Counted from the first letter of the stretch, positions 1 through 11,426 are shown. The stretch: DNA of 64,000 nt from Plantago major (GCA_026545765.1 CM048839.1:4176835-4240834); one strand, 5' to 3'. A program made the numbers and translations. Notes: generated from the letters alone by a model not told the origin.

Positions 1-1935
1 ATAAGGTAAAATTTTATTGAATCAACTTAGAACACCAGAAGTGTTCAATCAGAGTTACAAGGTAATACACAAGCTCCCAAAAGCGAAGAGATACAGTCCG
101 AACTATAAATCGCAAAATAAGCTAGCTGAGAACACCACAACCAGAATAAGGCACTAAAATGACACCGCAGCTAGCCTAAAAAAAAAAAGTAGCAGATCAG
201 CCCTTCAACCCAATCCCACGAGATCGACCAAGAACGAAAAACTTGCCCACCCCATTGTCTAGCATGTCACAATACCGAGGTATCGTGCCACGAGTTAAGG
301 GTGGCGAACATGTCCGAAGTGGTGGGAATATCCCTCAAAGAAGGTAGAAAGAATGAGGGATGATGTACCACTAAGGCATTTAAGGAAGAGATGAGAGAAT
401 AGGAGAAAGAACTAACCTGCCACAACCACCATCACACAGCAGGCAAATTCGAGCACATCACCTCTGAAGGAAATCGTTCCCAGTCACAATATTGAGTTAC
501 AGACCTGAAGAGTCTCCTATTCTTGAACCACAACCAAAGATTAACTTTAATTTTCTCGAAGACGTCAAAAGCCGATGTAGTCGTCCCTTTGAAAATAAGT
601 TTGTTCCTCGCTTTCCAGATTAGCCAAAGTGTACCATGAAACACCGCAAACCAAGCTTTGTTCGATTTAGGCAGAGATAGAGTTGCAAAAGTTTCTAACC
701 AGTTCACACAATTTTCAGCAACAAAGTGTCTCAAGTCCAGCAAAGAGTGAATCAATTTCCACACAGAATTTGCAAAAGAGCAGGTGAAAAAAAGTTGGAA
801 CACAGATTCGTCCTCCTGCGATTCACATAGCCTACACGCAGTTGATTCTTCATCACCCAAGATCCTTCTTCTTTTCAGATTTGGAAAGTCGCAATTCGGT
901 CTAGCAACACTCTCCACACGAAAAAGTTTAGTCTTTGCGGAGTCCAACGGATCCAAATCATCTCAGACCAAGCAACAGTCTGCTCTTGTGCATCATCCAT
1001 CTCCCTTACAATTTGTTTGTACCCTTCCGCCACAGTATAAGTATGTCCTGCAGCTTTCTGCCATGTCCAAGAATCTGATAAGTTATCATCAATAGTGACC
1101 CTGCTCAGCAATTAGTTAAAGATTCAACCAAATTCAGCTCCCAAACAAAAAGACTCCGTCTCCAACACCAACTAACAGACCCACCAGCCCCTAACCTTTC
1201 CGACACCAAAACAGTTTTGTTAACTTCTAAGCTGTAAAGTCTAGGGAATCTGACCTTCAACAATTCACCCTCCCCTAACCACCTATCTTCCCAAAACCGA
1301 GTTTCACACCCATTCCCAATCTGCCTACCTACACCACCCCAAAACCACTCACAACAACCCACTATCTTAACCAAATCCCTCCACCACGAGGACCAATTTT
1401 TTCCCCACACTCTTTTCTCTCTACACGACTCGATGACCTCAGAAACCAGACCAAATTTTGACCTCAAAACCACAGCCCACAAAGACTCCTTCTCCTTTAG
1501 AATTCTCCACACCCATTTACCTAAAAGAGCTTTATTAAACACCTCAAGATTTTTGACTCCAAGACCTCCCAGCTCTTTAGAGTTATAAATCACCTCCCAA
1601 CTTACCCACGACACTTTTGAACTTCCCCAATCCGCCAAGAAATAACGATAAGTCTTCTTAAGACGGTTCAAAATAAAAGAAGGGAGTTTGAAAAAAGATA
1701 GGTAATGGATTGGCAATGAATTGAGCACCACATTAAGAATCACCACACGTCCTCCAAATGATAGAAAATTATTCTCCCATTTGCCTAAACGTTTCTCCAC
1801 TCTTTCCACCATTTTCAACCAAATATGCTTATCACTTGGCCTTGCGCCAACGGGTACCCCCAAAAAGATGAAAGGAATAGAACCAACCGAGCATTTTAGT
1901 ACACTAGCCCAATTTGAGAGAATAATTAAAGGCTA
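1..1935 (-). mobile_element. 5'-truncated LINE (plant L1-type) relic, RT C-terminus to zf-RVT
   Basis: Minus-strand translation gives the downstream part of a plant non-LTR retrotransposon. It starts near 1935 with the reverse-transcriptase tail (FLGVPVGARPSDKHIW) and continues to about 1105 with the usual post-RT region (LGKWENNFLSFGGRV, then GGLGVKNLEVFNKALLGKW). The C-terminal zf-RVT region follows: 1111-875 carries RWTPQRLNFFVWRVLLDR, and 956-432 carries the Cys-rich CRLCESQEDESVFQLFFTC. These blocks sit in different frames, so at least two frameshifts separate them and the copy is dead. No endonuclease or catalytic RT core is present, so the copy is 5'-truncated. The window edge probably falls inside or just before its 3' UTR, since no poly(A) (poly(T) on +) is visible at position 1. 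Confidence 0.85.
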
Positions 1936-2011
1936 ATTTACATGCGTATCACAAATCGGTTCAATTTAATTTAAATTAAGTACTCAATTGCACAACTCTA
2001 ATAGTTGTGCA

Positions 2012-2013
<2 letters not shown>

Positions 2014-2097
<84 letters not shown>
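2014..2097. repeat. (TA)n microsatellite, about 84 bp
   Basis: Uninterrupted alternating TA between the truncated LINE and the Helitron-like block. Three similar long (TA)n tracts occur in the first 12 kb. Confidence 0.97.
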
Positions 2098-2100
<3 letters not shown>

Positions 2101-2464
2101 TCGCATTTACCATAACACACTACGTGTGTTAAGGGTTTTTATATAAACCAATGAATCTGTGATTGAAAAAAAAAGAGAGAGAAAATATTGAAAAATAATA
2201 AATAAAAGGGAGAAACTTACACCAATGGGGTTCAAACCTTGCACCTTCTACTGAAACAATGAAACATGTACGTACCAGATTCAAATTGAATTGGTAAGAT
2301 CAACGGATGAGATTTAAATTGAATTACAAACTTAGTGGAACTTTTTGAACTATTATACTACTTTGAATATACTGCAATATATAAAGTTGATGGGCTAAAT
2401 CCACCAGATTCATTCAAATTCCAGCCATCCTACGTGAAATGTTCATACGCTTGAGCAGAGTCCG

Positions 2465-2800
2465 AGTAGGGGGACGTATTATTGTTGTTGCTAGGGATCA
2501 TGAGGGCAATGTTATTGCTTGGTGATTTTTTTTATGTCTTATGGTTGCTGAAAATGCGGAAGGTTGGCTACCCAAATTAAGAACAAAATTTGTTCGAGAT
2601 TTTGAGTGGCAACATGTAGTAATTGAAAGGGATTGTTCTTTGGTGATTAGATCTCTTAAATCGATAAATTTTAGCTTTGCCCCTTTATTTCACTTTTCAA
2701 AGAAATTCAGGTATTTGATGAAGAATTAAGCTTTGCCAAGTTAAACGTGAGGGTAACGTTTTAGCACATATATTATCGGTGTTCTTATGATGATGTTGGT
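2465..2800 (+). pseudogene. RNase H-like (RVT_3) domain fragment of a LINE
   Basis: Forward frames give VARDHEGNVIAW (about 2490-2520), then RDFEWQHVVIERDCSLVIRS and FAPLFHF (about 2595-2700), and a decayed VKREGNVLAHILS-like end near 2740-2780. This is the order seen in the RNase H-like domain at the C-terminus of many plant LINE proteins. Stops and frame changes interrupt it. It sits where the central part of the Helitron-like copy A is missing, so it is either an insertion into that copy or sequence captured by it. Confidence 0.65.
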
Positions 2801-3214
2801 TTGGTATATTTGTATTATCCACACCAAGATCGTTTTAGCATATATTGTTATAGTGGTATATATGCTACTAGACATGCTTTTTTCAGTTCCAGTATATAGA
2901 AGAGATACACATGAGCTAATTGGTGGTGTGTTGATCTTTACATATCTATCAACAACATTTTACACGTGAAGACTTTCAAGTTCCTTTTCTTTATGTATAA
3001 GATTCGATCGGTAGGATGAGGTATAAGGGTTCTCTTCTCTATGTCTCTGTCCGGAAGGACTGGTTCTATCCAACCCGAATTCAACCCCGAGCAACATGTT
3101 CAGGTCTGGTCTAGCATATACTCGAACCCGTTCCACACCTTTGTTACAAGACCTGAGCGCAACATTTTATGATTAAATTAGTAAAAATTACATTTTTCTC
3201 CGCAGGGGGGGGGG

Positions 3215-3450
3215 AGTCTGCATATACTCTCTAGGCGGGGAAACTCTTTTCGATCTTCGCTCTACTTTCTTGATCCATAACGGGCATGGGGATCCGATAC
3301 TATCTAGGTGGGAAAATTCAATTCGATCTTCTCTCTACTTTCTTGATCTCCATAATGAGCCGGGGGAGGGGGATCAGCTTATACTCTCTAGGCGGAGAAA
3401 ATGTCTTTCGATCTTCTCTGTACTTTCTTGATCTCCATAACAAGCCGATT
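3215..3450 (+). repeat. Minisatellite array 1 in Helitron-like copy A, 3 units of about 75-90 bp
   Basis: Three successive degenerate units, each holding TACTCTCTAGGCGGGGAAA (or a close variant), then CGATCTTC, CTCTACTTTCTTGATC and CATAA, separated by G-rich linkers. Copy C has four such units on the other strand and copy B only one. Confidence 0.85.
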
Positions 3451-3481
3451 TGGGGGGGGGGGGGGGGGGGGCAACCCTACC

Positions 3482-3660
3482 AAGTGAAATTATGTTTGTA
3501 AAATAATATTTTTATGTCTTTGGTGGGGTGACGCATACCACCGCAGGGTTGTTGGGAACCGGTGGGTTGGAAAAAAAACAACCGTAATATGTGAAATTAA
3601 GTTTGTATAATTATTTTTTTGTGTGTTGTGGGGTGATCACATACCCACCGAAACAACCCT
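3482..3660 (+). repeat. Tandem array 2 in Helitron-like copy A, 2 units of about 100 bp
   Basis: Two units each containing ATGTGAAATTA, GTTTGTA, a T-rich stretch, GGTGGGGTGA and a CATACC-ACCG segment, ending with ACAACC. The same unit occurs three times in copy B (5735-6100) and about twice in copy C (58800-58960). Confidence 0.8.
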
Positions 3661-4084
3661 ATTGATTGTGTATACTTTTATATTTTATTTTGGTTTCGTT
3701 TGAGGGATAATTTTTTTTTAAAAAAAACAAATAAACTAATTATATTACATGGGCTCACCCGTGAGCAAACCTCTTTCATGTAAAAGTTTAAAAAAAAAAC
3801 ATATGCCTGTTACTAATTAACAGGTCGGGTACGGTAAGACCCTATTTTTACATTTTTCATAGTTAACATAAATAAACACACAATGATATAATATTGAATG
3901 AAGAAGGACTACCGACCGACACCATGATCAACGTTATTCACATAAATTTAACTACCTTATTTTCTCGATTAATTTATTTTATCACCCCCTTTTTATTTAT
4001 TATTAAAAGTCAACTATACCGATGCCACGGGTTAGTACTATATTATGTAAAGCACAAGGGGCTAAACGCGACCAGATTCATTCA

Positions 4085-4602
4085 GTCCTATGTGGAATTT
4101 TGTAGAATTAGTTGTATTTTAGCCAGTATATATTTCACTGTTATTTTTTATATGTTGACTGTATATATTATTTTTATTAAATTTCATACAACTTTATCTG
4201 CAAAAATCCAAAAAATATTTTGAACATATATTTGAATTCGTCGTGACAAGGCGAATCCATAGACACCAATCTTGAATACTATTATTACTTAAATAAATTA
4301 TTTTATTCATTAAAATTAAATTTAAATTTATTAAATAAGATAAATTGAATTAATGGAAATTTAATTTAAAAATAGAGTATTTATTAAATTAATTCAATAC
4401 TACGTGGAATTTTGTGGAAATAGTTGCATTTCAACCAGTATATATTTCACTGTTTATTTTTGGTATATTGGCTGCATATATAGTTTTTATTAAATCTCAT
4501 ATAAATTTATCTACAAACTCTGAAAAATATTTTTAACATATATTTGAATTCACCATGACAAGACGAATCTATAGAAACCAATCTAGATTATTATTATTGT
4601 TC

Positions 4603-4648
<46 letters not shown>

Positions 4649-4880
4649 ATAAATCATTTCGTTCACTAAAATAAAATATTAATCTCATATAACTTTATCT
4701 ACAAAAATCCAAAAAATATTTTGAACATATATTTGAATTCGCCGTGACAAGACGAATCTATAAACACTAATCTTGGATACTATTGTTAATTAAATAAATT
4801 ATTTTATTCATTAAAATAAACTATAAATTAATTAAATAAGATAAAATAAAATAATGGAATTTTAAAAATTAAAAGTGACT
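4085..4880 (+). repeat. Direct repeats of about 310 bp in Helitron-like copy B
   Basis: TACGTGGAATTTTGTGG-type starts recur at about 4090 and 4397, and the downstream segment (AACTTTATCTACAAAAATCC, then TTTGAATTCGCCGTGACAAG) recurs at about 4190, 4505 and 4690. The same repeat unit is seen on the other strand in copy C between 59780 and 60800. Confidence 0.8.
4612..4647. repeat. (TTA)n microsatellite
   Basis: About 12 uninterrupted TTA repeats within the Helitron-like direct repeats. Copy C has a shorter equivalent tract at about 59991-60015. Confidence 0.9.
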
Positions 4881-5734
4881 CATTAAAACACATTATAAAT
4901 AATTAACGTGCCATCAAGCGTTCAAAAAGAGACTCGTTTTCAATAGTTTAGCATCACACATTCTGGACAAACTAAAATGTACGATTATTTTGATTAGCCT
5001 CATATATATCCATACGGCTATACCATTTGTGGACTTTCGGTTATTCTGGGCACTTTCGTATATTTTTTTACTATACTCTAAAGTTAATGGTTTACTTTGA
5101 AGCACACATGATCCACATGTGCATAAATGATACTTGAGCGCTATCTAATTACTTAGACATTTTCTAATACAAAATTAATGTAAAAGAAATTCATTTTAAA
5201 TGGCAATGTAGAATTTAAAATTTAGTTAACTCTCTACGTTTCTTTTTATTTTTGAATTTAGGTTTCGACTTTTCTCTAAATATTTATGTATGAGAGATAA
5301 TGCATAATCGTAGGAGATAGTGAATAAAGTACAAGAGGTGAGAAGGTAAAGAATAAAGTAAAAAAAAAAAAATTCAATTTTTTGGCATGTGAAGATGAGA
5401 TCTATCCATATATCATACAGACCAGATTTTATTATCAATTCTAACTATAACGTAAAGAATCAGTTTTTATTATCCTAGACGTGCTCTATTCTGTTTCAGA
5501 AGATAGAAAAGATACACGTGAGCTAATTGATAGTGTGTTGATCTTTACATGTTTATCAACAAAATTTTACATGTGAAGACTTTCAATTTCCTTTCCTTTA
5601 TGTATAAGATTCGATCGGTAGGATGATGTATAAGGGTTCTCTTCTCTACGGTCTCTGGCTGGAAGGACTGGTTCTATCTCTAGGCGGGAAAACTCTCTTC
5701 TATATTCTCTGTACTTTCTTCATCCATAACGGCC

Positions 5735-6100
5735 ATGTGAAATTATGTTTGTAGAATAATAATTTTTGTATCTTTGGTGGGGTGATACATAACACCGCGA
5801 GGTTGTCGGGAACCGGTGGGTTGAAAAAACAACCATATCGCGGGGGTTGTTGGGATGGGGGGAGGGGGTGTTGTGGGGAAAAAAACAACCGTACCATGTG
5901 AAATTATGTTTGTAGAATAATAATTTTTGAGTCTTTTGTGGGGTGATGCATACCACCGCGAGGTTGTTCGGAACCGGTGGGTTGAAAAAACAACCGTAAC
6001 ATGTGAAATTATGTTTGTATAATTTTTTTTTTTTTTTTTTTTTTTGTGTTTGGTGGGGTGAACACATACCACCGCGTGGGTTGTTGGGAACAACCCTATT
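5735..6100 (+). repeat. Tandem array 2 in Helitron-like copy B, 3 units of about 100-160 bp
   Basis: Units start at ATGTGAAATTATGTTTGTA at 5736, 5897 and 6001. Each continues with GGTGGGGTGA and a CATACCACCGCG block, then GGTTGTTGGGAACC. The first unit is longer because it also holds a G-rich stretch (about 5845-5880). Confidence 0.85.
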
Positions 6101-6492
6101 GATTGTGTTGTATACTTTTGTATTTTATTTTGGTTCCGTTTGAGGGATATAATTTTTTTATAAAAAAATATGTACCCGTTACTAATTAACAAGTCGGGTA
6201 CGATATGACCCTATTTTTTATATTTTCTATAGTTAACCTAAATAAATACTCAATGATATAATATTTGATGAAGAAGGACTACCGACTGACACCACGATCA
6301 GCGTTATTCACATAAATTTGACTACATTATTTTCTCGATTAATTTATTTTATCACCCCCTTTCTATTTATTATTAAAAGTGAACTATACCGTGGCGATGC
6401 CATGGGTTAGTACTAGTTTTTCATGTAAATAACATGCACATATTAGTAAATAAGGTCGCTAAGCATAAGGAGATTGGCTCCCGTCTTCTGGA

Positions 6493-7629
6493 ATGGAATG
6501 TCAGTATAGCGGGCCTGTTAGAAACAGACTTAGAGAAGGAAATAAGGATAGAATAAGGAGACGACTTGGTACTCGGTGGAATTTTTGGGATAACTACTCA
6601 ACTCATGTGTTGGGTCGAATTTGGGTCCTATGGGACCCGAGTCGAGTATCAGTGAATTTTATTAGGTGCTCTGATCAGTTATTACATTGCCGATGGTATG
6701 ATTCGGATGGATTAGATCGGGGTCTGATTACTTTTATCTATGCACATAACCAGCTTGCTAATCGTCTCGACCTGTGGAATGATCTTCGTGCCTTGGCAGC
6801 TGGCATAAGGGAACCTTGGGTTTGTGTGGGCGATTTCAATAATGTCCTCTGCTATGATGATCGTATTGGGGGTAATCCTGTACATGAACATGAGTTTAGA
6901 GATCTGGTGGAGATGATGGATGAGGTGGGGTTGTTCGAGATACATATGTCAGGTGAGAGATTTACGTGGTCCAATAAACATGAGGATGGCATCATATATT
7001 CTCGTATTGATCGAGCACTTGGAAATGCGGAGTGGTTCCAAGCTAATCCTGAGGTGGATATTGAAGCCTTGGTCCCGGGACTTTCTGACCACTCCCCTCT
7101 GCGATTCAGGAATTATATGAGGTATCAGGGAAGACGAGCGAGGTTCCGATTTCTTAATTGCACTGCTCAGCTGTCCGATTTCATTCCCACTATTCAAAGG
7201 GTTTGGAGATGTGCTGGACCGGCATCTCCACAGGAACGATTATGGGTCAAGCTAAAACGGCTTCAACCGGACTTGAGGAGGTTAAGCAAACGGCTAAGCA
7301 GATCACAGGAGCAGGTTCGGTTGCTGCGGGAACAACTCCAGGCACGGCAGATTGAGCTAAGCCGTGACAGATTCAATCCCGGACTTATTCGTCGAGTGAG
7401 AGAAGATTCTGTGGAGCTGGAACAATGGATTGATATTGATGAACAGATTGTGCGACAGAAATTCAAGGTGGATTGGATTAGTTTGGGTGATGGAAACACC
7501 TCCTTTTTCCATGCCCAACTACGAGAAAAGAATAAGCGTCTGAGGATCCGTAGTCGGAAGCGGATGAGGTCGATTCTTACGAGGGAGGCCGATTTGAATC
7601 AAATCGTGACCTTCTACTCCGTTTGGTAG
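6493..7629 (+). pseudogene. LINE endonuclease domain (EEP family), start missing
   Basis: Open frame of 378 codons. It shows the endonuclease/exonuclease/phosphatase fold signatures of plant LINE ORF2: GRIWVLWDP (about residue 40), WVCVGDFNNVL (about 108-118), GERFTWSN (about 153), YSRIDRALGN (about 169) and LVPGLSDHSPL (about 193-203), which includes the conserved D and H of the active site. The region after about residue 205 is the charged linker to the RT. The first ATG is internal to the domain, since WNV of the usual N-terminal motif is fused directly to a GLLET-like segment upstream. The frame then breaks before the RT: the reading frame shifts after 7629 and a stop interrupts the next frame near 7708. 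Confidence 0.85.
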
Positions 7630-7741
7630 GTCGGACTAGTTCGAGGAGGGCGGTATTGATATTGATATGATTCAAGTGAAGCGGGTGAGCCAAAGTCGGA
7701 ATTCTTAGCGCACTATTACTCGTGAAGAAGTCGATATTGCC

Positions 7742-9758
7742 TTGAAAGACATAGGAGATTTAAAGGCCCCAGGAATTGACGTTTTTAATGCTTGCTTCTT
7801 CAAAAAGTCTTGGTCCGTGGTGAAGGAGGATGTTTATGAGGCTGTTATGGATTTCTTTGACACTTCTGTGATGTATCCTGCTCTTAATTGCACTTTGGTT
7901 ACTTTGATACCGAAGATTCCGGATGCCTCGAAGGTTAGAGATATGCGACCGATTGCTTGTTGTACAACAGTGTATAAGATTATCTCCAAAATTCTTACAT
8001 CACGCTTGGGGAAGGTGATAAATTCCATTATGGGTGATAACCAATCAGCCTTCTTACCGGGGAAGGTTATCCAAGATAATATCCTACTTGCTCAGGAACT
8101 TGTAAAGGGATATGGTAGGAAAGGTATCTCACCGAGGTGTATGATACAGATGGATATGCATAAGGCCTATGATACAGTAGAGTGGGGTGCACTGGAGATG
8201 ATAATGAACGAATTGGGTTTTCCAGCTCAATTCGTATGCTGGATTATGTGTTGTGTTTCGACGGTTTCCTATAAATATCTAATTAATGGGCAGCCTTCTC
8301 GACTATTGAAAGCACACAGAGGATTACGTCAGGGTGACCCACTTTCCCCCTACCTATTTGTACTTGTTATGGAATACCTTAGTAGATGCCTACAGACACT
8401 GAGGGATTTGCCGGATTTTAACTTTCACCCCGAAGTGTGAAAAGTTGCACATCACTAACCTCTGCTTTGCTGATGATGTAATGTTGTTTATGCGGGGTGA
8501 TTTGACGTCGGTGCAAATCATGATGTCACGATTCCAGCATTTTTCGGATGCTACTGGTCTTCGTGCTAACTTTGCCAAGTCAAAGGTGTTCTGCGGTGGC
8601 ATATCTAGCGGTGATCAGCTACGCATCCTCAATGCCACGGGTTTTGCTGCAGGTAGACTCCCGGTTCGGTACCTGGGAGTGCCTCTCTCACATCGTAAGT
8701 TGTCCGCTTCCCAATACCAACCCCTACTGGATCGGATTCTGGGTCGAGTCAATCACTGGACGACTCGTCTATTGAGTTACGCTGGTCGGGAACAATTAAT
8801 ACGGAGTGTCCTCACTTCCATCACTTCCTATTGGTTGCAGGTGTTTCCTTTCCCGAAGACGATTCTGGATCATATACAACGTATTTGCCGGAGTTTCTTA
8901 TGGAGTGGCAAGGATGGTAACTATCAAAAAGCTCTTGTCTCTTGGAAGCAAGTATGTACTCCTAGAAGTTGTGGAGGGCTGAATCTCATTGCCTTACCAG
9001 AGTGGAATAAGGCCCTTATTGCTAAGTTACTGTGGAAAATCCAGACCAAAGCTGACTCCCTCTGGGTTCGATGGGTGCATAGATATTATATAAAGAGTCA
9101 ACCAGGTGGTGAATTTAGGATTCCTGCATGTAGCTCTATGACTATGAAAGCTATTCTTAAGGTTCGGGATATACTACAGGATACGGCCGAATGGAACAAG
9201 CAACTTGCTTTGCCCAGGTTCTCAGTTCGTGCTATTTATCAGTTTCTTCGGGGCTGCCCACCGAAGGTGGAATGGAGGGACCTGGTGATCCGAAATCCTG
9301 CTAGGCCAAAGGCTGTTTTCATTCTATGGCTGGCTCTTCAACGCCGACTGGCAACAAAGGATCGTTTGTCTTTCTTTTGTATTGGTACGGATGGGAAGTG
9401 TTCTTTTTGCGATGAGATGGAATCTGGTGACCATCTATTCTTCCAATGTGCTGTTACATATGAGATTCTGAAGGGGTGCCTCCGCTGGATGCACATATCG
9501 CACCCCTCACTCCCCAATTGGCAAAGTTTGATTGATTGGTTGCGATGGAAAGCTCGAGGGAAAGGAAGTAAAGCTTATGTTTTTCGAGAATTGATTGCGG
9601 AGACGATCTATCACATTTGGCGAGCACGTAACGAGGCCTTGTTCCAACACAGGAACTGTGATGTCCAATCCGTAATCCAGGAGATCCAGCAGACAGTCCG
9701 AATTCGATGCCGCTCCCCAAAAGCTGTTGCGCTTGTCTCGACTTTTTCTTTGATTTAA
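7742..9758 (+). pseudogene. LINE reverse transcriptase and zf-RVT domain, two frames
   Basis: Codes for the RT core and C-terminus. 7742-8440 contains KAPGID, RDMRPIACCTTVYKIISKIL, QSAFLPGKVIQDN, DMHKAYDTVEW and LRQGDPLSPYLFVLVMEYL. 8445-9758 contains LCFADDVMLF (the FADD catalytic motif), KSKVFCGG, RYLGVPLSHRKL, RPKAVFILWLALQRRLATKD and the zf-RVT CSFCDEMESGDHLFFQC. A one-base shift near 8432-8445 separates the two frames between FNFHP and KLHITN. All polymerase motifs are present, so this is a recent relic. It ends with the stop at 9756-9758, about 120 bp before the A-rich tail. Confidence 0.88.
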
Positions 9759-10248
9759 TTATGTCTTTATTTGATGTAGTCTTTTAGTAGAAATAAGGTT
9801 TGGGCTTGGACACGTTTATGTCGGCCCTTAAATATACGTACATTGTTTTGGAAAGTAATAAGACAAGTTCTTTCGTTCGAAAAAAAATAAAAAAAAATAT
9901 GCACATATTATTAAGTTGACTTGATCCTAATTTTAGAAACTAAAATTCAAAAGTTTGAAACCAATTTTGAAGGCTTAAACGAATTGAATCGTAGTAACTC
10001 AGAACGTCGATTCACAGGTGAATGTAAATCAAACCAAAAGAGTTCTGAGTATTAATTAATCCACAAGAACTACATATAATTAGGGGTGATGATAAAATCT
10101 GAAATCCGAAAATTCAATCCAAAAATCCGATCCGATCCGATGTATTCAGATCGAATTACGGATTATAATATTTTAGATCCGAAGATTTTCGGATTAATCC
10201 GATCCTATCCGTCGGATTTTCGAATTAATCCGAAAAAATCCGAATTAA

Positions 10249-10251
<3 letters not shown>

Positions 10252-10321
<70 letters not shown>
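10252..10321. repeat. (TA)n microsatellite, about 70 bp
   Basis: Uninterrupted TA in the left arm of the hAT-like element. Confidence 0.97.
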
Positions 10322-10324
<3 letters not shown>

Positions 10325-10371
10325 TGTTTTTAATTTTTTTTTTCCTTCCCTTATTCAGCCAAACAAAATAC

Positions 10372-10584
10372 TGTTAGAAGATAAATGTACACGAGTTTGT
10401 ATCTCGTTAGACTTTTACTAGATGAAATATTATATGTTGTAAATACTCTTATAGATGTAGTCAAATACCTTGTAGATAAGCTCTAGAAGCTTCTCATACT
10501 TGTATATATACCTCATATGTACTATCAGTTGAATACATAGATACAGCTAAATATACAGAATAACGCTACAGTTATTTCTCAACA
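10372..10584 (+). repeat. 5' LTR of the nested LTR element (213 bp)
   Basis: Starts TGTTAGAAGATAAATG and ends TTATTTCTCAACA. It matches 14284-14501 with roughly ten substitutions and two small length differences. Confidence 0.93.
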
Positions 10585-11357
10585 CGTTATCAGCACGATA
10601 GTGCTCAACGATTGAATGGAAATAGTCGTCCGACATATACATCAAGTACGGCGAGTCCGAGCTCTTCATTATTTCATTGGACGGTGGTTCGTGTTGGATC
10701 CACAAACAGAATCTGGAGACGGTGCTGATGAATGGATGATCATGATTACTTCAATTTCATGAGCCAGCCCATTGTTACAGTCTTACATATTATTACTCAG
10801 TTTAATTAATTACTCTCACTTTATCTAATTCAATTTTATGCATGTCTACTAATCGGCATTATCAATTACTTAACTATCATTACTTATTTTCTTTTTATGA
10901 CAATTGACATGTACGTTGGTAATGATCTGATCTGTTTTGGAGCTCCTACCGGACGGTCCAAACAAAATTCTGCAGCAGCGATACCGTAGCCGGTCAAAAC
11001 TCGTGAAGCAACTTAGACATTACCAAATCTCAAACTCATGGGCACCGCTTACTAATTGCAATCAATAACTCTTAATCCTTCATCATATCGTTTTTCTTTA
11101 CAATCTTGCAATATGTTATCCATTAAATAATGTTTTCATTACTTTGTTGCAATATGCTATTCAATCAAATATCAAGCATATATTAAAGTTCTAACTTGTC
11201 TATCCATTTTTGCTAGATGATTGCAAAGTGTGGCAATGGATCAAACTGAGATTTCCTAGATCGAGCTAGAGCTACGCATCATCCAAGCTCAAATTTCATT
11301 GATCATCATACAAGATATGTTTAATTTTATTTATTAAATTCTTCATTCTATTATATA

Positions 11358-11360
<3 letters not shown>

Positions 11361-11426
<66 letters not shown>
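11361..11426. repeat. (TA)n microsatellite inside the LTR element
   Basis: About 66 bp of alternating TA in the internal region. Confidence 0.95.

Larger units (their letters stand above)
2385..4040 (+). mobile_element. Helitron-like repeat, copy A (partial)
   Basis: Starts with a remnant of the family's 5' region (GGGCTAAATCCACCAGATTC at 2393), which matches 4058 and the reverse strand at 60813. From about 2865 to 4040 it follows the 3' half of copies B (5480-6416) and C (reverse strand, 59600-58443). The part between is replaced by a LINE RNase H fragment. The 3' end GGGTTAGTACTA joins directly to the start of copy B. The assignment to Helitrons rests on the better preserved 3' end of copy B. 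No Rep/helicase coding is visible, so it is non-autonomous. A stretch of 20 consecutive G lies at 3452-3471. Confidence 0.55.
4041..6416 (+). mobile_element. Helitron-like repeat, copy B (most complete left copy, about 2.4 kb)
   Basis: Runs from TATTATGTAAAGCACAAGGG at 4041 to CTAG at 6413-6416 and is collinear with the reverse complement of 60836-58443. The 3' end has a short stem-loop, ACCGTGGC-GAT-GCCATGGGT at about 6388-6407, followed after a few bases by CTAG and then T. That is the arrangement expected for a Helitron 3' terminus (hairpin, CTRR, insertion before T). There are no terminal inverted repeats and no clear target duplication, also as expected. The first half is made of roughly 310-bp direct repeats and the second half of two minisatellite arrays. 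About 470 bp (about 5000-5477) has no counterpart in copy C. No Rep/Hel gene is visible, so it is a non-autonomous member. Confidence 0.6.
6446..9898 (+). mobile_element. LINE (plant L1-type), 5'-truncated, intact target-site duplication
   Basis: A 3453-bp non-LTR retrotransposon bounded by a 12-bp duplication, ATGCACATATTA, at 6434-6445 and 9899-9910. It ends in an A-rich tail at 9880-9898. It encodes, in order, an apurinic-type endonuclease, reverse transcriptase and a C-terminal zf-RVT region. There is no ORF1/gag, and the endonuclease lacks its N-terminus, so the copy is 5'-truncated. It landed about 20 bp beyond the 3' end of Helitron-like copy B, hence after that copy was in place. The perfect duplication and long open frames suggest a recent insertion, but frameshifts make it non-functional. 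Confidence 0.92.

Noticed and set aside
5700-6192. Several overlapping Pro/Thr-rich frames on -
   Set aside because: These are translations of the Helitron-like tandem array 2 in different frames, with low complexity and no family match.
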